NCBI GenBank assembly: GCA_030248295.1
Contig: JASANH010000812.1
Span: 310,001-374,000, forward strand
Source: Mesodorylaimus sp. YZB2_4
Lineage: Eukaryota > Nematoda > Enoplea > Dorylaimida > Dorylaimidae
DNA: 64,000 bases
Direction of reading: 5' to 3'
How positions within the stretch are numbered: the stretch's first letter is position 1; the number at the start of each line of letters is the position of its first letter. Positions 10,330-20,818 of the stretch are shown here, in pieces. Below the pieces are notes generated by a model. The model saw nothing but the letters and a program-made list of their open reading frames with translations, was not told the origin of the DNA and made no database searches. A program made the position numbers and the translations under genes.

Positions 10330-12038
10330 TCAATCAATATATCGATTCCAGTTCCCTCTCGCAGCTTCTGGGATATGTTCAGACCAATTCTTGCCATAAA
10401 CACACTGCAAGTGATGAACAGGATTAATGATGGACTTGAATTGGCGTCCGCTGATGGTGACTACTTCGAACCGATCTTTCTTGATCTTCTCCTTCTCGCA
10501 GAAGTGACGGTATACGTCTCCTGGGAAATAGACGTCCGCGTATCCTGTCGATCGCCAATGCGTGTGCGAGAACATAGCATCGACTATAATGCTATAATTG
10601 ATCAGGCCATCGATCGTGGCAGTTCGATTGAGATCAGTTATTTCAAGCGAAGTGGCCGGACCGGTGGTCAAACGGATGGGACAACAAGGAAAGAGTCGTA
10701 ATGGAGGAAAGTGATCAGCACTGTCTCTAAAATATCAAACAGTTGACACAGCTTGCAAAAACATTTTGCACTTTTCAAAGAGGGCTAAAAACGTTTGAAA
10801 AAACTCCATGTGTTTTTTCAACAATCAGGTACAGTCAGGAGGCTTGATTTTTTGTCCCAAACACTTCAGTTTCTCATCTCCTGCCGCTTGGATGCGCTGG
10901 TTGCAACACAAACAGCGACAACAAACCCTTCAGCTCCCCACCTGTCCGAGTGCGAATACCTCCTCTGACTTATTTCGTGCACTTGAGACCATATTCGAAG
11001 TGCTCTGGTTGACGATCTGAGATCGAGCACGATGTCCACATCTGATGTCCACGGAATCACGTCGTTTGATCGCAAAGCACCAAGCAACGTTCCAAATAGG
11101 AGTTTGTAGTCCAAGTGCATCTTCATCTCCAACATATCTACAGTGTCGAACAGCAACTGGCGGACCCAGTTTGAGCAGTGGATAACTGAGCCAACCTGGT
11201 AAGCTCTTTTGGCCCATGTGCACGAAAGCCAGTGCTCGATCGACGACCCATCTGACTCGTGCAGGACTAATCGATAGATGCGATAGAGGGGTGCCAACTG
11301 AACAAAGTTTCCATCCCAGATCATCCGCAGTCCATTGCATGTTAGATTGGATGATGCTTGCTGACCATCGTCCACCATCACGACGTCGGGGCAATAGGCT
11401 GACCGTCCAATCAGATTTAGGAATAAAGGGATCCTAGCGCTGGATCTTAAGCCAATTAGATTCGAATCGCTTAGATTAGTGATCCAGCTCGTTTTAATCA
11501 GAAATATGTCGGGCAGCAAGTCGCAAGGAAAACAATCACCATGCTCCTTAATAGGTATCGATTCGGACCCGTTGACAAATCGGGAATAGTTCTCACTCAA
11601 TTCGATTGTCCAATCAGTCTTGGCCATCGTGCAAGCAGGTTTCTCTCCGTCAGTCAACACAACACTCGAACCACTGGCAGCTTGCAACCAGTCGACCTTC
11701 TTCAACAGTTCTAATAATCTTTTCAATGACCCCATCGATATGGAGTAGTGTAAAGTGTACACTTCATCAGGCACCAATAAAATGAAATCAGTTCCGAAAA
11801 CCAACCTCTCTCTAAAATATTTCGCGAAAGGAATCGCGATCACATTTCCTGCTTCAAAATCCAAGACAGTGAAACTGTGTGTAGGCGGATCAAGTTGTTG
11901 AATAGACAGCAATAACTGATCACTTCGCACCAATCGACTGTGCTTGTTTGTAAATGGCATATGGAGATACAAAATTATGCAGAGAGAGATGGAGATCGTG
12001 CAAGACAAAAATATAACGCGCATCACAGACAAAGCCAT
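10330..12038 (-). CDS. LicD/fukutin-like type II membrane protein, copy 1
   Basis: Two exons, 12038-10942 and 10726-10330, join in phase (donor GTGGGG, acceptor ATATTTTAG; 215 bp intron) to give 497 aa. The start is the ATG of MALS, because copies 2 and 3 begin at the equivalent codon. A hydrophobic signal-anchor (about residues 5-26) points to a type II Golgi or ER protein. N-glycosylation sites occur at NYS, NGS and NLS in the middle third. The C-terminal third holds FGTLLGALR and WTSDVDIVL, the nucleotidyltransferase-like motif of the LicD and fukutin families, whose known members transfer phosphocholine or ribitol-phosphate to glycans. The substrate here is inferred only at that level. 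Copy 1 ends in a slightly shorter, different tail (NRYID) than copy 3. Confidence 0.85.
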
Positions 12039-12059
12039 TTTACGCAAATCTTAGTTTCA

Positions 12060-12320
12060 GTCTGCACAGAAATGTTTTTATTCGCCAGTTTTTTTTGGGG
12101 GGTAAAGGCATAGTGTGAAGTTGCTTAGCCGCAGGGCGCAATAGCCGTTGGCGCACAGGAACAGAGCCCCTGCGCTGCCGACTGCCGTGCGTGGTATATC
12201 CACAATATATGCATAGTATTTGTCATCGCCGTATGCTGGCATCGAGATCCTTCGAAGTTGTGTAGTACATGCCATAAGATCCTTGATTTTATCATGAAGA
12301 AGACCTAGAAAGCTTGTTCC
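12060..12320 (-). promoter_or_regulatory. conserved upstream region of LicD copy 1
   Basis: The block around GCCGCAGGGCGCAATAG at 12128-12144 recurs upstream of copy 2 (about 16480) and copy 3 (about 36695) at a similar distance from each start codon. The duplications therefore carried the likely promoter as well as the gene. Confidence 0.45.
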
Positions 12321-13416
12321 CAGTTGGGCGCACTCTCGAAAGTTTCTATGGCCAGCATCCTTGTACGGACTATCATCAATTTGTACACCTTGAGAAGTCT
12401 GCTGATATTGAGCGTTGCGCGCAGCTTCTTCGTTTTCCTATCACCGATGCAAAACTCAGAAACTTGGGCAGCTGGCGAACTGACTCATCCCACATCAATT
12501 TTTCCTGCAGCCAAACAGCGAGTGGGTCTCATGAAACAGTTTTTTGCAGACGCTTCTCTTTTTGAAAACCAGGTATATCTATCGAATTCTACATCCACTC
12601 TCCGTTTGATAAATCGGACGGAGAGTGGAAAGCGATCCATTCCATGGGAAATTTGCTGGTTGTAAATCTGTGCAGTAGAAAAACAAAACAAATGTATCCA
12701 GGGGAAAACTTTAACAGGACTAACATAACCTTTCGGCTTGCAACCGATGTTAAGTTTTCCGCTTATCTCTGGCTCACTTCTTACGAGCCTAGTGTTTAGT
12801 CATATGTATAGTATGTATGTCTGAACCTTCACTGTTAATGCCAACTAGAAGCCATGTTCTGCTGCTACTTGTTGGGAAGATGGTTTTGGTTACGTGTGCT
12901 CAAGCGAAGGACCAGTTTATTGCTAGAGTAACACCTGCTTGTTCGGGCGCGGTAGTGCAACTGCGATTTGACACTTGTCTACAAGTATTGACTGGTAGCG
13001 AGTGGCTGGACTCGTCCTGGGCTCAATACCCGGTGATGGAGGTCAGTTTTCGAACCATAAACCCTCGCTTATTTTGCACCCCAGGCTGTGGGTTGTTTTT
13101 GGATATTATTCTTACTTCTGATTCGAAATTCTCGAAACACGTATCGAGCGTTGTAAAAAATGTGATGTGATGATTGGGCACTTGGGCGCAAACTTGGTAT
13201 TTCCAAGAGTTTTTGGTGATATTTACGCTGCTTGTACTTGCTCTATGCTTGAAATGGCTGTGTCTCGTGGGCCCCTTTTCTGCAAGGTGGCAAATCTAAT
13301 CTCGAACACGCGCATTGTATGCTCTGAGGCTGTACTTGAACGATTTTACTGTGTCTTATGCCAATGGTCTGCACAGGGCCCGATGGTCCTAACTTTTAGA
13401 TTGGCGTAACCTAGTG
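12321..13416. other. upstream flank shared with unit B; no gene recognised
   Basis: Open frames here are short and are matched at DNA level but not consistently at frame level in unit B (16690-17160), so I read this as duplicated non-coding DNA. It contains a SINE head at about 12980-13075. Confidence 0.4.
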
Positions 13417-13424
13417 TTAGAAAT

Positions 13425-13560
13425 GCCATCAAGGTCAAGGTCAGAAATCTGGAAAAAACCCTAATTGACACCACTTGTCAATGTCAAATCAAGGTCAAAA
13501 ATTTTTTTGGCTTCTTCAAAGTCAGGGTCAGGTTAGACAGTAAAAAACCAGGTCACTGGA
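13425..13560 (+). promoter_or_regulatory. cluster of TCAAGGTCA-type half-sites
   Basis: AAGGTCA occurs several times (TCAAGGTCAAGGTCA at about 13428, and TCAAGGTCA again near 13489), with looser copies after it. This is the form bound by monomeric nuclear receptors. It may be a decayed tandem repeat instead. Confidence 0.2.
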
Positions 13561-13950
13561 ACACTAGTGTAACCTTTTAAAGCTGTCAGTTTTTCGAATA
13601 CCATCGTGGCTATCATGACTTCAGGAACGCACGTCATTTGAATCAATCTGAGCTCCGTTCGAGGTGCCAGGACATGTGCAGCCAATCATTTGATTATCCC
13701 GAGACATTTTTATGAGGGATTTTTTCCGACGATTTCTCAACGGACTTAGTTGCCTGAGGAAGTGACGCTTTCTGCTTGGATTCCTTTTCGACACGGTCTA
13801 TCTCGTCTGGCTTTTTAAGTAGTGTGCTTTTGGATTTCGTATTTTAATGTTTTCTACTCTCTGAGTGTGCCTGTGGTGCTTGATTATAAAATAAAGGATA
13901 AAGGATGAAGGATGTCGGGGGGGGGGGGGTGGACTGACGGCACGTGAGTC

Positions 13951-14060
13951 CATGGACTTACCTGGCTTATTGTCAAAATCAGGGTCGTCCCTCGGATATC
14001 CATTTTTAGGAGTTTCCTCCAAGAAATCACTTTCGTTCATAAGACACTCGAAAACTAATT
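13951..14060 (-). pseudogene. exon-like remnant ending in a splice donor
   Basis: The minus strand reads an open, acidic, Pro-containing stretch ending FDNKPG, then GTAAGTCC as a good splice donor. The equivalent in unit A (9551-9665) has in-frame stops. It may be the relic of a gene once duplicated together with the LicD gene. No domain is recognised. Confidence 0.3.
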
Positions 14061-14123
14061 TCGAAATATACGCTTCAACAACATTTAACAAAAAAATCGC
14101 ATAAAAGCGCTGAGTTCTTATAC

Positions 14124-16393
14124 TTAATAGCGATCATTGATATATCGATTCCAGTTCCCTCTTGCAGCTGGCGGGATATGTTCAGACTAATTCTTGCCAT
14201 AAAAACACGCCAAGTGCTGAACAGAATGCATGATGGATTTAAACTGGCGTTCGCTGATGGTGACCACTTCAAACTGATCTTTCTTGATCTTCTCCTTCTC
14301 GCAGAAGTGACGGTATACGTCTCCTGGGAAATAGACGTCCACGTATCCTGTCGATCGCCAATCCGTGTGCGAGAACATGGCATCGACTATAATGCTATAA
14401 TTGATCAGGCCATCGATCGTAGCAGTTCGATTGAGATCAGTTATTTGAAGCGAAGTGGCCGGACTGGTGGTCAAACGGATGGGGCAACAGGGAAAGAGTC
14501 GTATTGGAGGGAAGAGATTAGTACTGCTCCTAAAATATTAAAACGGACACTGCTTCCTGAAACAATTTTGTACTCTTTATTAAAGGCCAAAGGGACTTAA
14601 ACACTTTCTACGCTGGCGTGTTCAGTCACGTACAGTATGCCTGACTGCATGCAATGCTTACAGTTAACGTTATATTATGGACCTTGCGCAGGTTCGGTTG
14701 CATTTTTATGTTGTAACCATCATGGTTCGCTCAAAAAATTTGAAAATTTTTTCTGATAATTTCAGTTTCAGATGACGGGGCGTAATATTGAGAAGGTTTT
14801 ATTAAAGAAGGACATCTAAAGATGTTCAATTGTGCAAGGCCAGCGATGGCACTCATGAACTGCCATCGCGGACAGGCTCCCCACGCTGATCGTTAGTACT
14901 GGCATACTAAACAGACGTTGATACATGTCCTGGCAGGCGTAGCGAGGAGTCGGCGGGACAAAAACTATGGCTGGAGCAGATAATTCAACCTAACCCAGCG
15001 GCAAATCAACCCCAGAGGTTGACGTCTCCTAGCCAGGAAAGAGTAACCATTACTCTCTCCCACTCGTCATGGGAGGCCGGCAAGGAATGCGGCTTCCCGC
15101 TCAGAGTTGCTGGCCCAAGCAATGCGGGGTCACCCAGCCCACACACACCGACCAACAAGCCAACTGGTGATGCAAAACTGGGTGGAACTTGCCTTACTCT
15201 AGTTAGAGATTTTCGTCCCAGACTTTAAATTCTCATATATACCCTGGATGCGCGGCTTGCAACACTAACAACGACAACTAACCACCAGCTCCTCACCTGT
15301 CCGAGTGTGAATACCTCCTCTGACTTATTTCGTGCACTTGAGACCATATTCGAAGTGCTTTGGCTGACGATCTCAGATCGAGCACGATGTCCACATCTGA
15401 TGTCCACGGAATCACGTCGTTTGATCGTAAAGCACCGAGCAACGTTCCAAAAAGGAGTTGGTAGTCCAAGTGCATCTTCATCTCCAACATATCTACAGTG
15501 TCGAACAGCAACTGGCGGACCCAGTTTGAGCAGTGGATAACTGAGCCAGCCTGGTAAGCCCTTTTGGCCCATGTGCACGAAAGCCAGTGCTCGATCGACG
15601 ACCCATCTGACTCGTGCAGGACTAATCGATACATGCGATAGAGGGGTGCCAACTGAACGAAGTTTCCATCCCAGATCATCCGCAGTCCATTGCATGTCAG
15701 AGTGGATGCTGCCAGCTGACCATCGTCCACCATCACGAGGTCGGGGCAATAGGCTGATCGCCCAAGCAGATTTAGGAATAAAGGGATTCTAGCGCTGGAT
15801 CTTAAGCCAATTAGATTCGAATCGCTTAGATTGGTGATCCAGCTCGTTTTGATCAGAAATATGTCGGGCAGCAAGTCGCAAGGGAAACAATCGCCATGCT
15901 CCTCAAAAGGTATCGATTCGGACCCGTTGACAAATCGGGAATAGTTCTCACTCAATTCGATTGTCCAATCAGTCTTGGTCATCGTGCAAGCAGGTTTCTC
16001 TCCGTCAGTCAACACAACACTCGAACCACTGGCAGCTTGCAACCAGTCGACCTTCTTCAACAGTTCCATCAATCTTTTCAATGACTCCATCGATATGGAG
16101 TAGTGTAAAGTGTACAGTTCATCAGGCACCAATAAAATGAAATCAGATTCAAAAACCAAGGTTTTATTAAAAACTTTTGCGAATGGAATCACGATCGCAT
16201 TTCCTGCTTCGAACTCTAAGACAGTGAAATTGTCACTGGGCGGATCGAGTTGTTGAATAGACAGCAATAACTGATCACTTCGCACCAATCGACCGTGCTT
16301 GTTCAGCGATGGCATATGGAGATACAAAATTATGTCGACGGAGACGGAAATCACACAAAACAAAAATGTAAGGCAAATTCCATAAAAAGCCAT
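14124..16393 (-). pseudogene. LicD/fukutin-like copy 2, truncated by a premature TAG
   Basis: Exon 1 is 16393-15297 and exon 2 starts at 14529 (acceptor ATATTTTAG). Exon 1 has exactly the 1097 nt length of the other two copies. In exon 2 the Trp codon that follows FYGKN in copies 1 and 3 is TAG here (14189-14187), so the product would stop at 479 aa. The frame beyond it stays open to TAA at 14126-14124 and still encodes the family tail. The core WTSDVDIVL motif is intact, so a shortened protein lacking about 21 C-terminal residues could still be made. Its signal-anchor differs from copies 1 and 3 (MAFYGICLTF against MALSVMR). The 767 bp intron contains a SINE tail. Confidence 0.75.
14880..15210 (+). 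repeat. SINE family B, 3' part
   Basis: It shares CAACCCCAGAGGTTGACGTC, the following CCAGGAAAGAGTA...ACTCTCTCCCACTCG block and GTCGGCGGGACAAAAACTAT with the copies at 33.8-34.3, 47.6 and 59.7 kb. It lies inside the intron of LicD copy 2. Confidence 0.6.
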
Positions 16394-17269
16394 TTAACGC
16401 AAAGCTTAGTTACGTCTGCACGGAATGTGCTTATTTGCCAGCTACCATTTTCGGTTGAAGGCAGTGTGAAGTTGCTAAGCCGCAGGGCGCAATAGGCATT
16501 TTGCGCAGGAACAGAGCCCCCTTGTTGCTGACTGCTGTATGTGTGCATAAACCCTCGGCCGACCCCCCCCCCCTCCTAATTTTTGCCTAATACTGCGTTG
16601 TGCATAGAGCGTATGTTGGCATCGATACACTGAAGTGGTGCCTGCCAAACATTCCCAGATTTTATCATCTATAAGACCCACAGAAATCGTTCCTTGTTGG
16701 ATACACTTAAAAAGTTTTTCGTGATCAATATTCTTGCACGGACGGATCAATTTTTCACCTCGAGAAGCCTACACGTTTTGAGGATGGACAATAAAACTTG
16801 GCTCGTCGCTGCTACTACCTTTTTTTATCACCGATGCAACACAGAGAGATGTGGCCAGCTGACTGACTTCCTACAGCAATTTTTCCTGGCACCAAACAAG
16901 CGATGGTTTCATGAAACAGTTTGTAGAACGAACTAGTCGATTCGATATCCGACTGTTGGACGAAAATGTGGGAAATTCACGTCTTGTAAGTTTGTCCTGC
17001 GCGAGCAACGCATATAAATCTATGAGAGAACTGGTTTACGACAACGTAACTTTTCGACTTGCAAAAATGTCAACTTTGTCGCTTATCTCTGACTCACTTT
17101 TTACCGGGCCAATGTTCAGTCGTACAGAATTTGTATCTGAATGTTTACTGTAAGGGCAAAGTAGAAACTACATTCCGCTACCACTAGATTGGAATATGGT
17201 TGCTTGAGTATGCTCAAGCGAAGGACCGACTGATTTCTGGAGCAACACCAACTTCTGCGGCCAAGATGA

Positions 17270-17640
17270 TGCAGCGCTAGTGCTCAGTGGCCGGTGGCTG
17301 GACTTGTCCTGGATTCGATCCCCGGCGATTGAGGTCGGTTTGCGAACTATAATCCCTCGCTGGCCATGCACACCTGGCTGTGTGTGACTCGCCCGGCGCC
17401 ATCGAGGTGCTTCGAGTGGAGAGACGGAAGCCAAACAAGGAGACAGTGTCGGCTGTCAAACACCGACAGGGTTCACAGCCTACCCGCCATCGTCCGAGGA
17501 AGTCGGTGACCAGCCCAAAATGCCCTCGTGTGGAGGCGCTCCAGTGAAGACACGCTGAGGGACGCTTTTGTGGGGCCCGGACAGCCGAGCTTTGACTGCT
17601 GACCAGGCTTGGGCCCAAAAACAGCAAGCTTCAGGTCAGT
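17270..17640 (+). repeat. SINE family B, 5' part
   Basis: GGATTCGATCCCCGG is a B-box. The downstream body (GCTTCGAGTGGAGAG ... CGCCATCGTCCGAG ... GTCGGTGACCAG) matches the full copy at 59330-59800. The equivalent head also lies at about 12980-13075 in unit A, so the insertion is older than the duplication. Confidence 0.65.
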
Positions 17641-17954
17641 TGGCAAAGTAATAGAGCGGTGGAAGTCAAGTACAGTTATTTGGGAGCAGTAATAGAGAGG
17701 GATATTGGGCGAGTCACTTTTGTGCCACAATGACTAAAGGGGGGCCTCTCACTGGTTTTCTGTCGACCGAAAATAAGGTCTAAAGCACGCAAGTATATAT
17801 CTACGAGTATACGTGCTATAGTGAGCCTGGTAGACATTTGCAGTGAGAGACAAGGCCCTAGACGCCATCGGGTGCGCGGCCAATCAGTAAAGACGGGTCA
17901 ACCAGGTGCAGGTGTCACCAAAAAAAACATTAATTTATAAGACTGGAATTTTCA

Positions 17955-18708
17955 CTAATCGTAAGAGGCACCCCCCGTGGCCACTAGGCAAGCACGCCCC
18001 GATCTCTCAGTCCACATGAACGGAATTTTTCTTTTCTGAAAGTGAAACAATGGCGCAGCGAGCGAAGCAAATCCCTTGACAAAACGACGATAATGGTTAG
18101 CCAGCCCCCAGGAACGAACTGAACGTCTTACTGTTGGTTGGTTCTGGCATATTACGAAGAGGTGCTGTAGATTCTGGATCCGGCCGAATTTCGTGATGAC
18201 TGACAATGCGCCCTAGAAATGGTACTTCCGCGCGACCAAAGTGGCATTGGGTAGGCTTCAGCTTCAAGTGAGACTCTTGAATACAGTCAAATACCACGTG
18301 GAAATCATTGACATGATGATCGACAGACTGGGAGAGAATGATAATATCATCCGAATACCCTAGACATTGTCTCCATGTAGGAAATCCACCGCATGCGCAA
18401 AAGTGGCTGGAGCATAGGTCAGGCCAAAAGGCATGCGAGTGCATTCGAACAAATGTGATACGACCCTCGGCACAAACATGCACAAATGCTGAATTACACC
18501 CTTCCTTAAAAGCCATCTGCGATCTGACGTCGTAGCTCTTCACTTTTGGCTTGTGGTACACGTTATTGTGATCGTCGAATGGGCGCTGCGTCACCAGTAC
18601 GTAATGGCATGCAGCCCAAGTCTGCATCTGATTTTTACAGTCAGCTTGGTGTCCTGAGCACTTTGTGCTGTCTTTATTTGCCAGCAGCGCTACCAGGCGC
18701 GGGGCCAT
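17955..18708 (-). mobile_element. decayed Gypsy-type reverse transcriptase fragment
   Basis: The minus-strand frames 18708-18097 and 18206-17955 overlap with a frame change. The first contains YSDD followed by I-I-I-L-S, the reverse transcriptase catalytic motif, and then F-L-G-R-I-V-S, typical of the region after it. The second resembles the following segment (NHYRRFVKGFASLAAPL). No LTR, gag or integrase is seen nearby. It is a different family from the intact-length Gypsy at 23-30 kb. Confidence 0.7.
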
Positions 18709-20533
18709 TGCCCTTGATCTTGACCAATTTTGAGCTGACCTTCCTACTGTAGAGCAATCTTTGGGCGTCTTGAGATTTTGGCTTTTAGCCTTAGCTCAAC
18801 CAACAGAAACGGTTCTTTTTCAATTAATTTAAACTTCTGTCGTCCTTATTCAGCCATTGAGGCCAAAAAAACACAACAGAATCTCATCATGATCATTTTA
18901 CTCCTTTATCAAGCAAATACATGCACTTGACAGGGGAGGGAGACACGCTTGAAATAAATTATAGCTCCCGCGAGATCAAGATAAGAGTACGATCCCATGG
19001 TTCAGGATTCCGTAAAACAGTCGGAGAAAACACAAAACTCTGTGAGCCTCAAAATTATGACTTGGAAAAACCAAATTATGTGGTTCACACAGCCGCCTAG
19101 TCACTGATTATGGTCAGATTTTGCGTATAAACGGGAATTCCAAAAAATCATTGAACCCATGGTTAAGCTTAGAAAATACACTCAATTTGGCACGTTTACA
19201 GAGCTCATATAATGTGGACCAGCCTGCCTTAGCCAAAGCGTCCTCGCAACATAATAAAAATTATTCAGATCGACTAGCAATGAATTTCCAGCGTTAAATT
19301 TTGTGTTGGATAAGGCACCTATAGGACAACTATTGCGACATGTACCTGTCCTAAAATTAGGATCGCATTGCACTATCCACAAGATGAAAGAGTTCTGTAC
19401 CACGAGGAATTCAACAAAAATTACGCACGATGTGCTTTTGCCATCCAACCATTCCAGACTTGGCTGTAGTGAAGACAAATATAGCTACATTTTCCTAGTG
19501 GAAACTTGCCCCAAATCAGCGTGGCGATTTTAATCGCGAAATCCTTCAAATGAATTTTTCATAGCGATGCAATGAGCACAGCGGCGCATACTTTTTGGGC
19601 TGCCAGGATTTCCGACCATTTGAGTTAGGTCTGATAGATCACTCAGAGCATACCAGCGGGAGTAGTCTGACAACTGGGATTTTTCTTGGATGTGAGTCTT
19701 GTAATCGCTCTTGAGAGAGATCTTAGATTCTTAAGTGTACGGATGACATTGCCAGCACAATTAGCATCTCCATCTAATGCTTGAATCTTCTGAGCAAGCC
19801 CGATCGAACTCGGTATTCCTTCGATCCCATCATACACACGGGTATGTCGAGCACCAATAGTGACTTTCGCGTGATGGCCTTGCAAGCGGTCAGTAAGGAG
19901 TCATTCATACTCATGTTCTGTTTCTGAGTGTCCAGCAAATAGCGACTATACGCTGACTGACTGTGAGCCTTACTAGATTGGGCAATTCCATTTTCACTCA
20001 GATGACAGCAGAATAGTCACGTTGCCCAAGGGCATAGCTGATGAAGGCGATAATGCTCCACTTTCTCACCACGGTAGCGCTCTTTCCTGTTGTGTATTGG
20101 TGGTGCGAGTATGAACATTCCGGCGCTGAACATTCTTGCATACCGGCGTACTCTCTTAAAGGCGTATAGGGTCCCCCCAGGCATAAATTTTTGCAGTTCC
20201 AGATAGCGAAGCATTTAGGTTATGACACCAAGCGTCTGTAGACGTTGCTGTCGGGTTTTTCTTTAATATCTCAGGTGAAAATGAACGAATTTTGACGCAG
20301 TAATAAGCATTTCAAAGCTCATTTCAAGGGCTACATGATAGGCTATCATAAGCAGCGCGAGTAATCAACAGCTGAAATGATCGATCATGATTAGATGAAA
20401 TTGGCGAAATGGGGCGCAGTTATCAGCCATTTGCACAATAACTGAGATCCGAGGTGTTAAAGTTGGGGTTGTTTCATGATGTTCTAACCATAGGCCACTA
20501 TTTCTGTGAAAAACAGGGAGATCTGGATTTTAT
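18709..20533. other. no supported gene; possible DNA-transposon relics
   Basis: Short minus-strand frames at 19478-19182 and 19885-19643 show no motif I can name. GGACATGTCCTAA-like words near 19330-19370 recall the small palindromic element at 41628-41742. Confidence 0.3.
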
Positions 20534-20538
20534 AATTC

Positions 20539-20755
20539 TGTTGGGAAATGGTAGTTGTATTGATTGAAAGTGGGCTACGTTGAAGGAGCGATGTGTAAAA
20601 GCAACTTGCTACTCGAACTTTACTGTGAACCCAATGAACAAGCTAGCCGGAAAGTGAGTGGTTAGGGTTCTGTTTAGTCTGGAAAAGCGGAAAGAGCACC
20701 GAAGAGCATAGCGTGGGAAGATATTGGCATTTACTCGAACTCGCAATACGCGACA
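20539..20755 (-). repeat. BEL/Pao 3' LTR
   Basis: 217 bp, TG...CA ended on the element's strand. It differs from the other LTR at about two sites. The target duplication AATTC lies at 20534-20538. Confidence 0.9.
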
Positions 20756-20818
20756 CTCGGGAGGCGAAAGTAGAAGCTGATTAGGGACAGAGGATAGATT
20801 TTATCTCACATTATGTCG

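Larger units (their letters stand above)
9550..13080. repeat. segmental duplication, unit A
   Basis: Unit A carries an exon-like remnant (9551-9665), LicD-like copy 1 (10330-12038), conserved upstream DNA (12100-12800) and a SINE head (about 12980-13075). The same order is found in unit B (13930-17370). Unit A has about 600 extra bases between the exon-like remnant and the LicD gene. Confidence 0.75.
13930..17370. repeat. segmental duplication, unit B
   Basis: Unit B carries the same order of parts as unit A: an exon-like segment (13951-14060), LicD copy 2 (14124-16393), conserved upstream DNA, and a SINE head at about 17270. The LicD intron is longer than in unit A because it holds a SINE tail. 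Confidence 0.75.

Noticed and set aside
19182..19885. Transposase fragments (Harbinger-like)
   Set aside because: Short frames without catalytic residues or terminal repeats.
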